Assembly (NCBI RefSeq): GCF_024197615.1
Contig: NZ_JAKUKE010000004.1
Span: forward strand, 1 to 64,000
DNA from: Desulfuromonas sp. KJ2020
GTDB taxonomy: Bacteria; Desulfobacterota; Desulfuromonadia; Desulfuromonadales; SZUA-540
DNA: 64,000 nucleotides
Reading direction: 5' to 3'
This document shows positions 38,816 through 47,941 of the stretch, piece by piece. The position numbers were made by a program, and so were the translations under genes. Position 1 is the stretch's first letter. The number at the start of each line of letters is the position of its first letter. The notes under the pieces were generated by a model. It saw only the letters and a program-made list of their open reading frames with translations. It searched no databases and was not told the DNA's origin.

Positions 38816-41086
38816 TCAGCTGTGTTCGCTCTTCTTTTCTTCGCTGATTTCCATCAGGGTACCGACATCCATGATCAGGCTCACTTCGCCGTTGCCAAGG
38901 ATGGTGCAGCCGGAAAATCCTCTGACATGGCCGATGTAGTCCGACAGGCCCTTGATGACCGTCTGCTGCTGCCCCAGGATCTCGTCGACGAAGACGCAGA
39001 TGCGGTTGTCCTGGTATTCGAGGACGATAAGGATGCCCTGGTCGAGCTCGAAGTGGTCCGGTTTTTTGCCCAGCACTTCATGGAGACGGATAACCGGGAA
39101 GAAATTCTCCCGCACCCGCGCCAGTTCTTCGCCATCGGGAGTGATGGTGATGGCGGAATTCTGCGGGCGGAAGGCTTCCTTGATCGAGAGGATGGGGACG
39201 ATGCATTTCGTCTCGCCCACCCGCACCAGCATGCCGTCGATGATGGCCAAAGTCAGCGGGATACGCAGGGTCATGCGGGTGCCGACACCGGGCTTGCTGT
39301 GGACCTCGACTTTGCCCTTGATCTTTTCCAGGTTCTGCTTGACCACATCCATGCCGACGCCGCGACCGGAGATGTCAGTGATCTTTTCCGCCGTCGAGAA
39401 GCCAGGCTGAAAGATCATATTATAGACGACTTTGTCACTGAGGTCAGAACCGTCTCCCTCGATCATGCCGTTTTTGATGGCCTTGGCCAGGATTTTTTCG
39501 CGGTTGAGGCCGCGACCGTCGTCTTCGATGGTGATCCAGACCTCACCCTCTTCGTGGCGGGCCGAGAGCTTGACCGTGCCTTTTTCGGGCTTGCCGGCGG
39601 CCCGGCGCTCCTCGGGAGGCTCCAGTCCATGGTCGAGGGAATTGCGCAGCAGGTGAACAAGGGGGTCGGTGATGGTTTCGATGACCGTTTTGTCCACCTC
39701 GGTCTCTTCGCCGAAGAGTTTCAGTTCCACCTTCTTGCCCGATTTGACCGAAAGGTCGTGCACCAGACGGATCATGCGGCGGAAAAGACCGGAAACGGGG
39801 ATCATGCGGATGACCATGGCCATCTCCTGCAGTTCCCGCACGAGCTTGCTCATCTGCTGGGCCGCCTTGTTGAAGTTCTCCAGTTCCAGACCCTGCAGAT
39901 CCGGGTTGTGAATCAGCATGTTCTCGGCGATGACCATCTCGCCGATGAGGTTGATGAGGTTATCCAGTTTTTCCAGATCGACGCGGATGTCCTGCCGCTT
40001 GACGGCAGCGCCTTTTTTCTCCTGATCCCCCTGGCTTGCCTGGGGCTTTTTCTTCTTCTGCTGTTCCTCCACGATGGCGGTCACCTGCTCGGGCTGGACC
40101 TTGCCCATATCCACCAGAATTTCGCCCAGAGGTTTTTTCTGGGTGTTGACGGCGGCTTCCACCGTCTCGCTGTCGACCAGACCGCGTTCGACCAGCATCT
40201 CGCCCAGACGCGGGCTCAGAAGTTTTTTGAGCCGTTCCAGATGCTCTTCCAGGCTGTCGATGCGGCCACTGCCCTCCTGGGCCACGTTGGCGATGGCTTC
40301 GCGCAGGACATCGACCAGGTCGAGCAGAACGGCAGCGGCCCCTACCTCACTGAAATCGCTGCCTGACTTGGCCGCGTCGAGGACCGTTTCCATCTGGTGA
40401 CTGAGTTTTTCCATGTCTCCGTAACCGAAGAAACCGCAGTTGCCTTTAAAGCTGTGCACATGGCGGAAGAGATCGGCAAGAACGTCCCGGTCTTCGGGAT
40501 TTTCCTCCCAGGCCAGCAGACCCTGTTCGGCGTTCTGCAGGAGTTCGTCGGCTTCCTGAACAAAGCGCTCGACCATCTCGGCCGTCAGCACCATCTGCAG
40601 GTCAAAGTCGGCGTTTTCGGCACCTTGCCCCGACTCGGCCGGCGCCTGGTCGGCCGAGTCGTCGCTGCCGCCCCCTTTGGCCAGAGTGATAGCTTCCTCC
40701 AGGCGTGAGCCCATGACCTCGGCGGCCTCGGCCATGGCTTCATCTTCGTAGGAGTTTTCCACGTGCTCCAGGGCGTCCTTAGCAAAGTCGCAGGTCTCGC
40801 ACAGCAGGCTCACATGGGAAGTCTGCAGGTCGATGGTGCCAGAGCGGACCAGGTCGAGCAGGTTTTCGGCGGCGTGGGCCACGCGGGTAATATGATTGAA
40901 TTCCAGAAAGCCGGCGCTGCCCTTCATCGAATGGAAGAGCCTGAACACGGCGTTGATGGTCTTTTCATCGCCGCCGCTGTTAGCCAGCTCGATGATGGTC
41001 GGCTCGAGCTGTTCGATCATGTCCCGGCTTTCCTGGACAAACTCCTGAATGATTTCGATCTGGTCGTCTGAAATCTCGGAACTCAT
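38816..41086 (-). CDS. cheA: CheA histidine kinase with two HPt domains and an inserted T2SS-E-N-like repeat
   Basis: 756 residues. Two histidine phosphotransfer domains are present: His52 in FHSMKGSAGF and His211 in VHSFKGNCGF. Residues about 292-344 hold two copies of a motif, LGEMLVERGLV and LGEILVDMGKV, typical of the N-terminal domain of GspE/PilB ATPases and rare in CheA. After a Lys-rich linker come the P3 dimerisation helices, the kinase domain (HLLRNSLDHGLE, DDGRGLN, SGRGVGMDVV) and the CheW-like P5 domain. ATG 41086 follows GAGGAGACCC. It heads the minus-strand che operon; no cheW is found in the window. Confidence 0.93.
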   Translation of the reverse strand: MSSEISDDQIEIIQEFVQESRDMIEQLEPTIIELANSGGDEKTINAVFRLFHSMKGSAGFLEFNHITRVAHAAENLLDLVRSGTIDLQTSHVSLLCETCDFAKDALEHVENSYEDEAMAEAAEVMGSRLEEAITLAKGGGSDDSADQAPAESGQGAENADFDLQMVLTAEMVERFVQEADELLQNAEQGLLAWEENPEDRDVLADLFRHVHSFKGNCGFFGYGDMEKLSHQMETVLDAAKSGSDFSEVGAAAVLLDLVDVLREAIANVAQEGSGRIDSLEEHLERLKKLLSPRLGEMLVERGLVDSETVEAAVNTQKKPLGEILVDMGKVQPEQVTAIVEEQQKKKKPQASQGDQEKKGAAVKRQDIRVDLEKLDNLINLIGEMVIAENMLIHNPDLQGLELENFNKAAQQMSKLVRELQEMAMVIRMIPVSGLFRRMIRLVHDLSVKSGKKVELKLFGEETEVDKTVIETITDPLVHLLRNSLDHGLEPPEERRAAGKPEKGTVKLSARHEEGEVWITIEDDGRGLNREKILAKAIKNGMIEGDGSDLSDKVVYNMIFQPGFSTAEKITDISGRGVGMDVVKQNLEKIKGKVEVHSKPGVGTRMTLRIPLTLAIIDGMLVRVGETKCIVPILSIKEAFRPQNSAITITPDGEELARVRENFFPVIRLHEVLGKKPDHFELDQGILIVLEYQDNRICVFVDEILGQQQTVIKGLSDYIGHVRGFSGCTILGNGEVSLIMDVGTLMEISEEKKSEHS

Positions 41087-41439
41087 GGGTCTCCTCATGA
41101 CTCGCCGGACTGGGCGGCGGTTTAATCTCCTCCTCTTCGGGTAGAAGCGAAGTGAGGGGGCTGTTTTTGGGGTGTCGCGGCCTGCCGGAACGGGCCTGAC
41201 ACAGGATCTGACACAGGGCTGTGACACACTCGTGCTCTGGCGCGATCGCCGTTTGGGCCGTAATCGGCAGCGACACGGGTATTCACGACATGGCGAAGGC
41301 CTGATTGCAGGGTTTGTAGCAAAAAGCCTGCCGATTTTGGCTGGCACTGCGCCCTTTCTGTCAGGCCCCGGTAACCGGTCTGTTAAGGCCCGGCGAGGTT
41401 GGGAACGCCCGGGGGGTGCCGGCAACAGGGCGAGAAAAA
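41087..41439. other. Intergenic DNA between divergent che and flagellar operons, left part
   Basis: About 350 bp of GC-rich DNA upstream of cheA. Open frames on both strands lack ribosome sites and recognisable sequence. A cheA promoter must lie here, but I find no convincing sigma-70 or sigma-54 match on the minus strand. The flagellar control sites lie to the right, at 41440-41565. Confidence 0.4.
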
Positions 41440-41453
41440 GTCAAAAAGATGAC
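41440..41453. promoter_or_regulatory. GTCA-N6-TGAC palindrome (FleQ-like box 1)
   Basis: GTCAAAAAGATGAC. Centre 105 bp upstream of the -24 GG of the sigma-54 promoter at 41549. The layout is the same as the published FleQ consensus as I recall it (GTCANTAAATTGAC). It lies in the divergent cheA/flagellar region, so it could serve either side. Confidence 0.6.
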
Positions 41454-41548
41454 TTATGGAGCCTCTTCGTGTCGGTTGGCCGCGAGGGAAGGGCCGTTAT
41501 GCGCCGTCCGTTGGCGTCGTTAGGGCGACCGGGTACGCACTGGCGTGG

Positions 41549-41565
41549 TTGGAACGCATTTTGCT
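41549..41565 (+). promoter_or_regulatory. Sigma-54 (-24/-12) promoter of the first flagellar operon
   Basis: TTGGAACGCATTTTGCT has GG at 41551-41552 and GC at 41563-41564, ten bases apart, and differs from the TTGGCACGN4TTGCW consensus at one position. Transcription would start near 41576, 35 bp before the first gene. Confidence 0.82.
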
Positions 41566-41610
41566 CTACTGGGACAAGCGTAATCTTGCCTGTCGGTCAT
41601 GGGAGTGAAA

Positions 41611-44031
41611 ATGTTTAGTCGCTTTCTGGTTTTGTGTCTCGGTTTAACCCTGCTGGCCCCGGTCGTTGTCTCGGGGGCCACGGAGAAGAACAGGATCCCC
41701 CTGTTGGAAATGAGTAAAACCATAGCGCCTGGTTTTACGCGGATTTCCCTGCTTTTCCCCGAGATCCCCGAAGCCCGGGTCAGCACCTCGGGCCAACGGG
41801 TCGATCTGCTGCTGCCAAAGACCTATGTGCCGCCGACCTTCAGGCCTTTGGCGCTTGACAGCGAGATTGTCGAGGTCCTGTTCGGTGAACGTCAGCAGGA
41901 AGCCATTCTCTCCTTCCTGGTGCGCCGGGCGGTGCGGCGGGTCGAAATAAACCCTGACCCGAAGACCCGGCAGCTTCATCTCGATATCTTCTGGGTGACC
42001 GATGACGCCCGCTCTCGCCCGGCCATCGCCTTTGGTCTGCCGGGCGGTCCGGTCCTCGATGCCGGTCGCGCCAGTGTTCGCAAGAGCGTATCCTCTCCCT
42101 ATGCGGGCCGGTGGCCTGCCTTTTTTGACGAATACGAGACCCCCCTGTCTTTTCCCCTTGCTCCCGGCTACTCCCTGCCCCCCTTTCCCCTGGTGGCGCT
42201 GGCCGAGCAAGAGTCTTTGCCTTCCGCCCTGTCGGAAGTGGTCGAGAAGGGGAGGGAAGGTCTGTGGGGAGCGGCTCTGACTCTGCTGGACGGACCGGGC
42301 GGTTCGCTGGTGCAGGAAACCAGGCCCGACCTCTATCGCCTGCTACGGGGAGAATTGCTGCTGCGGTCCGGGCGTCCCGCCGAGGCGATGAACCTGCTCA
42401 AGGCGGGCATGGCGGGTTCGTCAGACGCGCTGCGCCGCTTCCTGCTGGTGCAGGCCGAGGCGAGGGCGGGCGAACCCTATAAGGTCGTCCACCAGGTACG
42501 GGACAACAACCTGGGGCTGCCGGAGCAGAGCCCATTGCGTTCCTATCTCGAACTCTTTCGGGCTGAACTCGACCTGGCTCTCGGCCGGTTGGAGGCGGCT
42601 GCCAATCGTCTTGACGCCGTGGATTCCAAGTTGCCGGCCGAGGTTCAGCCTTTGCTCAATCTGCGTCAGGCCGATCTGCGCTTTGCCCGTGGTGAGAAGG
42701 CCGAGGCCTTAAAAGCCTACAAGGCGTTGGCCCAAAAGGGGGAGATGTCCCAGGAAAATCTTTATTCTCTGAGCCGCTATGCCCAGCTGCTCTATGAAGA
42801 AAAAGAGCATGTGGCGGCGGCGGAGCACTACCTGCGCTTGGGTCTGAGCCTGTCCGGGCAGGCCGGAGACGATCTGGCTTATTTTGCCGCCGCCCGGGCC
42901 CAGGTGCGGGCAGGGCGTGGGGAACCGGCCCTGCTGCAGCTGCAGAACATTGTCGATACCTTCGCCGGCCAGGAAGGGGCCTGGCGGAGCCAGCTGCTGC
43001 TGCACGACCAGCAGGTGACGGCCGCCGGAGACGAGACGTCGATGGCTCGCGCCGCTCGCGGTTATCGCCAGCTGGCAGACCAGATCCCTTATCGGGAGCT
43101 GCGGGAGGAGGCAACCTTTAAATATGCCCTGACCGAATATTTAAGCGGCCGCAAGCTGGAAAGCGTGGAGACCCTGCAGGTTCTGCTGCGGGACTATGCG
43201 GCGGGACGTCTCCGTCGCGAGGTCAGTGCGCTTATGGCGGAAGCGTTGCCTGACGTGGTGCGAGAGTTGGTGGCCAACGGCCATTACGTTGACGCCCTGG
43301 TGCGGGTGGAGCGCAACCGCGAGCTGCTGCTGGCCGCCCAGGTGGGCCGGGATTTTATGCAGGAGTTGGGCGGCGTCTTCATGCGGTTGGGGTTCTGGGA
43401 TCGGGCCGCGCGCCTCTATCTGTTCCTGCTCGACGCGGAAGACGACGGTTCCGGTGCCGAGGCCGCCTATATGCCCCTGGTGCGATGTTTTCACCGCCTC
43501 GGCGATCTGCCGCGGGTCGAGCGCTATGTCGCCCAGTATGGCGAGCGTTATCCCCAGGGCAAGGATGCTCCGGAACTTTTCTATCTGCGGCTTAAAACCC
43601 TGGCGGATGTCGATAAAGGCCAGGAAGCGGCTGCTCTGTTGCTGAAAACCGGTCCTACACCGCACAGGGAAACCGAGCGACTGGCCGCCCGCCTGTTCAT
43701 GGCGCTTGAGAACTATCCCGAGGTGGAAAAGCGTCTGGCGCCGCTTATGGACAGGAATTTGCAAGACGCCCTTCCTGAGGACATTTTCCTGCGGGCCGAA
43801 GCCCTTTACCGTGATAATAAGCCAAAGTCGGCGCTGACCTTTTTTACTCACCTGGCGGAGACATTGGCCGATGCCGACCAGGCCCGCTTTCGGGCCGGTC
43901 AGATTCATCTGGCGGCGGGTAACCGCAGCCTCGGCCTTAAGTTTTTGCGACAATTGGTCGAAGAAGGACGTAATGAACTTTGGCGCAAAATGGCCCGGGA
44001 GACCCTGGCCCTGCAGCTGGAAAAACCCTGA
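41611..44031 (+). CDS. Exported TPR protein at the head of the flagellar operon
   Basis: 806 residues. A signal peptide (FSRFLVLCLGLTLLAPVVVSG) leads to a beta-rich AMIN-like domain (about 25-120, TRISLLFPEIPEARVSTSG), and then a long alpha-helical array of TPR-type repeats, for example LRGELLLRSGRPAEAMNLLKA and LSRYAQLLYEEKEHVAAAEH. ATG 41611 is chosen over 41599 because GGGAG lies just before it and it begins the signal peptide. Comparable TPR genes precede flgB in related bacteria; a role in periplasmic flagellar assembly is likely but not known. It is the first gene after the sigma-54 promoter. Confidence 0.72.
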   Translation: MFSRFLVLCLGLTLLAPVVVSGATEKNRIPLLEMSKTIAPGFTRISLLFPEIPEARVSTSGQRVDLLLPKTYVPPTFRPLALDSEIVEVLFGERQQEAILSFLVRRAVRRVEINPDPKTRQLHLDIFWVTDDARSRPAIAFGLPGGPVLDAGRASVRKSVSSPYAGRWPAFFDEYETPLSFPLAPGYSLPPFPLVALAEQESLPSALSEVVEKGREGLWGAALTLLDGPGGSLVQETRPDLYRLLRGELLLRSGRPAEAMNLLKAGMAGSSDALRRFLLVQAEARAGEPYKVVHQVRDNNLGLPEQSPLRSYLELFRAELDLALGRLEAAANRLDAVDSKLPAEVQPLLNLRQADLRFARGEKAEALKAYKALAQKGEMSQENLYSLSRYAQLLYEEKEHVAAAEHYLRLGLSLSGQAGDDLAYFAAARAQVRAGRGEPALLQLQNIVDTFAGQEGAWRSQLLLHDQQVTAAGDETSMARAARGYRQLADQIPYRELREEATFKYALTEYLSGRKLESVETLQVLLRDYAAGRLRREVSALMAEALPDVVRELVANGHYVDALVRVERNRELLLAAQVGRDFMQELGGVFMRLGFWDRAARLYLFLLDAEDDGSGAEAAYMPLVRCFHRLGDLPRVERYVAQYGERYPQGKDAPELFYLRLKTLADVDKGQEAAALLLKTGPTPHRETERLAARLFMALENYPEVEKRLAPLMDRNLQDALPEDIFLRAEALYRDNKPKSALTFFTHLAETLADADQARFRAGQIHLAAGNRSLGLKFLRQLVEEGRNELWRKMARETLALQLEKP

Positions 44032-44041
44032 CGCCGCTCGT

Positions 44042-44055
44042 GTCATTTTTATGAC
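44042..44055. promoter_or_regulatory. GTCA-N6-TGAC palindrome (FleQ-like box 3)
   Basis: GTCATTTTTATGAC, in the 62-bp gap between the TPR gene and flgB. It matches boxes at 41440 and 54695 in form. I found no convincing sigma-54 promoter downstream at the expected distance (a GG-N10-GC at 44123-44136 inside flgB is otherwise poor), so its role is uncertain. Confidence 0.4.
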
Positions 44056-44093
44056 TGGTGACAGACGCCTGACGTCATGAAAGGAAGAACAAC

Positions 44094-44507
44094 ATGTCGA
44101 ACCTGGGACTTTTCGATAAAACGGTAGGTCTTCTGCACAAGGTACTCGATCTTCGCGACCGGAACCAGAAGGTGATTGCCTCGAATATCGCCAACGCGGA
44201 TACGCCCGGCTACTCACCGGCCCGTCTTGAGTTCGAGGAGCAGCTGCGTCAGGCCGTGAAGCATCCCGGCGTTACCCCTGCTGTCACGCATCCGGCCCAT
44301 TTCCCCATCGGCGGCGGCCGTCTGGAGCAGGTGCAGGGGACCCTCGTCCGCACTCCCGATCGCTCCGGGATCGGCGACGGCAACGGCGTCAATGTCGATC
44401 AGGAGATGGTGGCTCTGGCGGAAAACCAGATTTTGTATGAAGCAGCAGTGCAGTCTCTCAACAAGAAGATGGGACTGTTGAAGTATGTGGCCGGCGACGG
44501 CCGCTAA
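44094..44507 (+). CDS. flgB: Flagellar basal-body rod protein FlgB
   Basis: 137 residues. The N-terminal rod motif is present (LDLRDRNQKVIASNIANADTP, with the ANxANxxTP signature), as is the C-terminal helix (NVDQEMVALAENQILYEAAV). FlgB forms the proximal rod with FlgC and FliE. ATG follows AAAGGAAGAACAAC; flgC begins 11 bp after the stop. Confidence 0.95.
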   Translation: MSNLGLFDKTVGLLHKVLDLRDRNQKVIASNIANADTPGYSPARLEFEEQLRQAVKHPGVTPAVTHPAHFPIGGGRLEQVQGTLVRTPDRSGIGDGNGVNVDQEMVALAENQILYEAAVQSLNKKMGLLKYVAGDGR

Positions 44508-44518
44508 GGAGGTTCAGG

Positions 44519-44950
44519 ATGGATGTCTTTCAATCGCTGAAAATCGGTGCAAGCGCCCTTAAGGCCCAACAGACCCGGCTCAATACCATCAGTTCGAATC
44601 TGGCCAATATCGAAACGACACGGACTCCCGAGGGGGGGCCCTATCAGCGTCGAACCGTGCAGTTCCAGAGTGCCGATCTGAGTTTTGCCGAGCGTCTCGA
44701 ACAGAGTATGCGCGGCGTCGCCCAGGGCGTGGAGGTGACCCGCATCGTCACCGATCCGTCGCCCCCGCGCATGGTTTACAATCCGGCCCATCCCGACGCC
44801 GGTGAAGACGGTTATGTGGCGATGCCCGACATCAACCTGATGGAAGAAATGACGGACATGATGACGGCCACCCGCGCCTATGAGGCCAACATCACCACCA
44901 TCAAGACCGCCAAACGCATGGCCTTAAAGGCCCTTGAGATAGGAAGGTAG
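44519..44950 (+). CDS. flgC: Flagellar basal-body rod protein FlgC
   Basis: 143 residues. LKAQQTRLNTISSNLANIET is the rod signature; the C-terminus has MPDINLMEEMTDMMTATRAY and ANITTIKTAKRMALKALEI, typical of FlgC. It builds the proximal rod. A good AAGGAGG site precedes the ATG. Confidence 0.95.
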   Translation: MDVFQSLKIGASALKAQQTRLNTISSNLANIETTRTPEGGPYQRRTVQFQSADLSFAERLEQSMRGVAQGVEVTRIVTDPSPPRMVYNPAHPDAGEDGYVAMPDINLMEEMTDMMTATRAYEANITTIKTAKRMALKALEIGR

Positions 44951-44958
44951 GATAAGCG

Positions 44959-45258
44959 ATGAACGACATCACCCTCGTCAGTCACCTCAGGTCCCTGCAG
45001 GGACCTGGTGTCGCCACCGCCACCAAGGCCGAACCGGCAGGAGGTTTCGCCCGTACCCTGAAGGAAGTCCTCGATCAGACGAACCAGGCCCAGGTGAATG
45101 CGGACAAGGCCGTCGAAAAGCTCCATACCGGCGAAGCGCAAAACCTCCATGAGGTGATGATCAGCCTGGAAGAGGCGGACATCTCCATGCGCCTGATGGT
45201 CCAGATGCGTAACAAGGTGGTGGAAGCCTACCAGGAGATCATGCGCATGCAGGTCTGA
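44959..45258 (+). CDS. fliE: Flagellar MS-ring/rod adaptor FliE
   Basis: 99 residues. The conserved C-terminal half reads LHTGEAQNLHEVMISLEEAD and MRLMVQMRNKVVEAYQEIMR, with the MQV terminus. FliE joins the MS ring to the rod and is an early export substrate. Starts 8 bp after flgC. Confidence 0.94.
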   Translation: MNDITLVSHLRSLQGPGVATATKAEPAGGFARTLKEVLDQTNQAQVNADKAVEKLHTGEAQNLHEVMISLEEADISMRLMVQMRNKVVEAYQEIMRMQV

Positions 45259-45285
45259 CGCGGTCAGGTCGCCCGGATTTTATTA

Positions 45286-45308
45286 AAATACCTGAGACTG
45301 TGGTATTT
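45286..45308 (+). repeat. Hairpin before fliF
   Basis: AAATACC (45286-45292) pairs with GGTATTT (45302-45308) around a 9-nt loop, ending 4 bp before the GGAGG of fliF. There is no T-tract, so it is not a terminator. It could affect fliF translation or mRNA processing within the operon. Confidence 0.35.
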
Positions 45309-45325
45309 CAGGAGGTTGTTGGTTC

Positions 45326-46900
45326 ATGGCGGAAGAGAAGAAAAAAATCCCTGCTGAAGGGGAAGATAAAAGGACGCTGCTGCAGAGTCTCAACGAGTGG
45401 CCCCTGTCGCGCAAGCTCAGCCTGGTGGCGGTGGTTCTCGTCTGCGTGGCGCTGTTTGCCACTCTCATTCTGCAGGCGCGGGTTGCTGACTACCGGCTGC
45501 TGTATGCCAATCTGTCCGACAGCGACGCCTCCTCGGTGGTCTCCTGGCTGAAAGAGCGCAAGATCCCCTATCGTTTCGACGACGGCGGTCGCTCCATCCA
45601 GGTTCCGGCCGATCAGGTCTACGAGGTGCGCATCGAGCTGGCCGGCTCGGGCATTCCCCAGGGTGGCGGCATCGGCTTCGAGCTTTTCGACAAGCAGAGC
45701 TTCGGCATGACCGACTTTGCCCAGAAAGTCAATTATCAGCGGGCCCTGCAGGGCGAGCTGTCCCGAACCATCACCTCGCTGGCGCCGGTGGAAGGGGCGC
45801 GGGTCCATCTGGCGCTGCCGGAAAAGCGGCTGTTCAAGGAGCAGCAGAAAGAGGCCACCGCCTCGGTCATCCTCAAGCTGGCCACCGGGCAGAAGCTCAA
45901 GGAAGGGCAGATCCAGGGAATTATCAACTTGGTGGCGGGCAGTATTGAAGGCCTGGAGGCCGAGAACGTCACGGTCATCGATTCGAGCGGCGGCGTGCTG
46001 TCCCGTCGCAGCCAGGAAGGGCCGAGCGGTCCCATGACGCCCGGCATGCTCGATTACCAGCAGATGCTGGAACGGCGGCTGGAAGAGCGGGCGCAATCCC
46101 TGCTGGACCGGGCCCTGGGGGTGAGCAATTCCCTGGTCAAGGTGACGGCCGAGGTCGACTTCTCCCAGGTGGAGAAGGTGGAGGAACTCTACGATCCCAA
46201 GGGCGCAGTGCCCCGTAGCGAGCAGGTCTCGGAAGAATCCTCCGGCGCCGAAGTCAACGGTGGTATCCCCGGCGTTGCCGCCAATGTGGGCGGGGCTGCC
46301 GCCACGGCGGGCGCGGTGCCCAGCAACCGCAGTTCGGAAACGATCAATTACGAAATCAGCAAGGTGGTCAATCGCATCGTGGAGCCGGTGGGGACGGTCA
46401 AGGCCCTGTCCGTGGCGGTGCTGGTCGCCGACCGCCTGGTGCCCGGCGCTGAAGGAGAGTCGTCCAGTTACGCGCCGCGCAATGAACAGGAACTGCTCTC
46501 CATCGAGAATATGGTCAAAAGTGCCCTGGGCATCGATCAGGGACGGGGTGATCAGATCCAGGTTGTTTCCATGCCCTTTGAGACAGGTTTCGCTGACGAG
46601 ATCGTCTCGGCCCCGGTTTCGTCCCCTTCATTGTATGACTACCTGCCCTATGTCAAGTACGGTCTGATCCTTCTGGGCGGGCTGCTTGCCTACTTCCTGC
46701 TGGTGCGCCCGCTACTGCGCACCCTCAAGGGCGAGGTGACGGAACATTACAAGACGGTCGAACAGCTCGAAGCCGAACTGCTGACCCACGATACCGCCCA
46801 TTCGGTCACGGTCGACCCGGCTCAAGAGCTGCGCACGGCGACGATTGAAGGAAAAACAACCCCGGCTCAGGTGATCAAGACCTGGCTCAAAGAAGGATGA
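45326..46900 (+). CDS. fliF: Flagellar MS-ring protein FliF
   Basis: 524 residues. Two membrane helices (about 35-52 and 435-455) flank the large periplasmic ring domains: YRLLYANLSDSDASSVVSWL, GFELFDKQSFGMTDFAQKVN, YQRALQGELSRTI and RVHLALPEKRLF. The cytoplasmic tail after the second helix is the FliG-binding part, ending PAQVIKTWLKEG. ATG follows TTTCAGGAGG. Confidence 0.95.
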   Translation: MAEEKKKIPAEGEDKRTLLQSLNEWPLSRKLSLVAVVLVCVALFATLILQARVADYRLLYANLSDSDASSVVSWLKERKIPYRFDDGGRSIQVPADQVYEVRIELAGSGIPQGGGIGFELFDKQSFGMTDFAQKVNYQRALQGELSRTITSLAPVEGARVHLALPEKRLFKEQQKEATASVILKLATGQKLKEGQIQGIINLVAGSIEGLEAENVTVIDSSGGVLSRRSQEGPSGPMTPGMLDYQQMLERRLEERAQSLLDRALGVSNSLVKVTAEVDFSQVEKVEELYDPKGAVPRSEQVSEESSGAEVNGGIPGVAANVGGAAATAGAVPSNRSSETINYEISKVVNRIVEPVGTVKALSVAVLVADRLVPGAEGESSSYAPRNEQELLSIENMVKSALGIDQGRGDQIQVVSMPFETGFADEIVSAPVSSPSLYDYLPYVKYGLILLGGLLAYFLLVRPLLRTLKGEVTEHYKTVEQLEAELLTHDTAHSVTVDPAQELRTATIEGKTTPAQVIKTWLKEG

Positions 46901-46918
46901 CCAAGTTAGGATACGGAC

Positions 46919-47941
46919 ATGGCAAAACCGCCTATGCAATTTTATGACCTGTCTGGTGTGGAAAAGGCCGCCATGCTGCTTCTCTGTCTGGGGGAGCGCG
47001 CCACTTCCATGGTGTTCAAAGAACTCTCCGACGCCGAGGTGCGGGCGATCAGCCGCTGCATGGTGAGCATGGAACACGTGCCGGCTCCCCTGGCCCGAGA
47101 AGTGATCGGGGCCTACGAGAAAGCCCAGGTCGAATACGCCGGCATCTTCGTCAAGGGGGATGAGTTCGTCAAGAACGCCATTTCCGAGTCGGGCGATCCC
47201 AAGCGCATCGAGCAGCTCATGGAGCAGGTGGCCGCCGCCACCGAGAAACGTCCGCTGGAGACCATCGCTCTCATGCAGCCCCGGGTGGTGGCGAGCCTTT
47301 TGGCCAGCGAGCATCCGCAGACCATGGCCCTGATTCTGTCGACACAGAAGCCCGACCACACCAGCCGCATTCTGTCCTATCTCCCTGACGATGTGAAGTC
47401 GGACGTCATGTACCGCATCGCCAAGATCGAACAGGTCTCCCCCGATGTGATCAAGCACATCGAAGATGCCCTGCAGCGGGAAATCGGCGTCGTGTCCGAC
47501 AAGGAACAGCAGGAACTGGGCGGCATCGATACGGTGGTCGATATCCTGGCCCGTATGGAGAAGGGGGCTGACCGCAATATCCTGACGCGCATCGACGAGG
47601 TCGATCCCGAAATGGCCGAAGCCATTCGCAAGAAGATGTTCACCTTCGACGACCTGGTCATGCTGGACAACCCCTCGCTGCAGAAGATTTTGCGCGAAGT
47701 CGACAACGATACCCTGACGCTGGCCCTCAAGGCCGCCACGCCGGAGGTCAAGGAGAAGATCTTCAGCAACATCTCCATCCGCGCGGCGGAGATGATCGAA
47801 GAGGAGCTCGAAGCCATGGGGCCGGTGCGGCTGTCCGAGGTGGAGTCGATGCAGCAGACCATCGTCAAGATCGCGCTGCGTCTGGAAGAAGAAGGCACAC
47901 TGATTATCCCGGGTCGGGGCGGAGACGATGTCCTTGTCTAA
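46919..47941 (+). CDS. fliG: Flagellar motor switch protein FliG
   Basis: 340 residues with the three FliG domains. AAMLLLCLGERATSMVFKEL is the N-terminal FliF-binding part; LLASEHPQTMALILSTQ includes the EHPQ motif of the middle domain; and FTFDDLVMLDNPSLQKILRE with IFSNISIRAAEMIEEELE is the C-terminal torque helix region with charged residues facing MotA. It overlaps fliH by 14 bp. Confidence 0.95.
   Translation: MAKPPMQFYDLSGVEKAAMLLLCLGERATSMVFKELSDAEVRAISRCMVSMEHVPAPLAREVIGAYEKAQVEYAGIFVKGDEFVKNAISESGDPKRIEQLMEQVAAATEKRPLETIALMQPRVVASLLASEHPQTMALILSTQKPDHTSRILSYLPDDVKSDVMYRIAKIEQVSPDVIKHIEDALQREIGVVSDKEQQELGGIDTVVDILARMEKGADRNILTRIDEVDPEMAEAIRKKMFTFDDLVMLDNPSLQKILREVDNDTLTLALKAATPEVKEKIFSNISIRAAEMIEEELEAMGPVRLSEVESMQQTIVKIALRLEEEGTLIIPGRGGDDVLV

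Noticed and set aside
38798-40366. 522-codon plus-strand frame opposite cheA
   Set aside because: Shadow of cheA; no ribosome site and biased His/Asp/Leu content.
44123-44136. GG-N10-GC inside flgB as a sigma-54 promoter for box 3
   Set aside because: Only the GG and GC match; the surrounding consensus bases do not, and it lies inside coding sequence.
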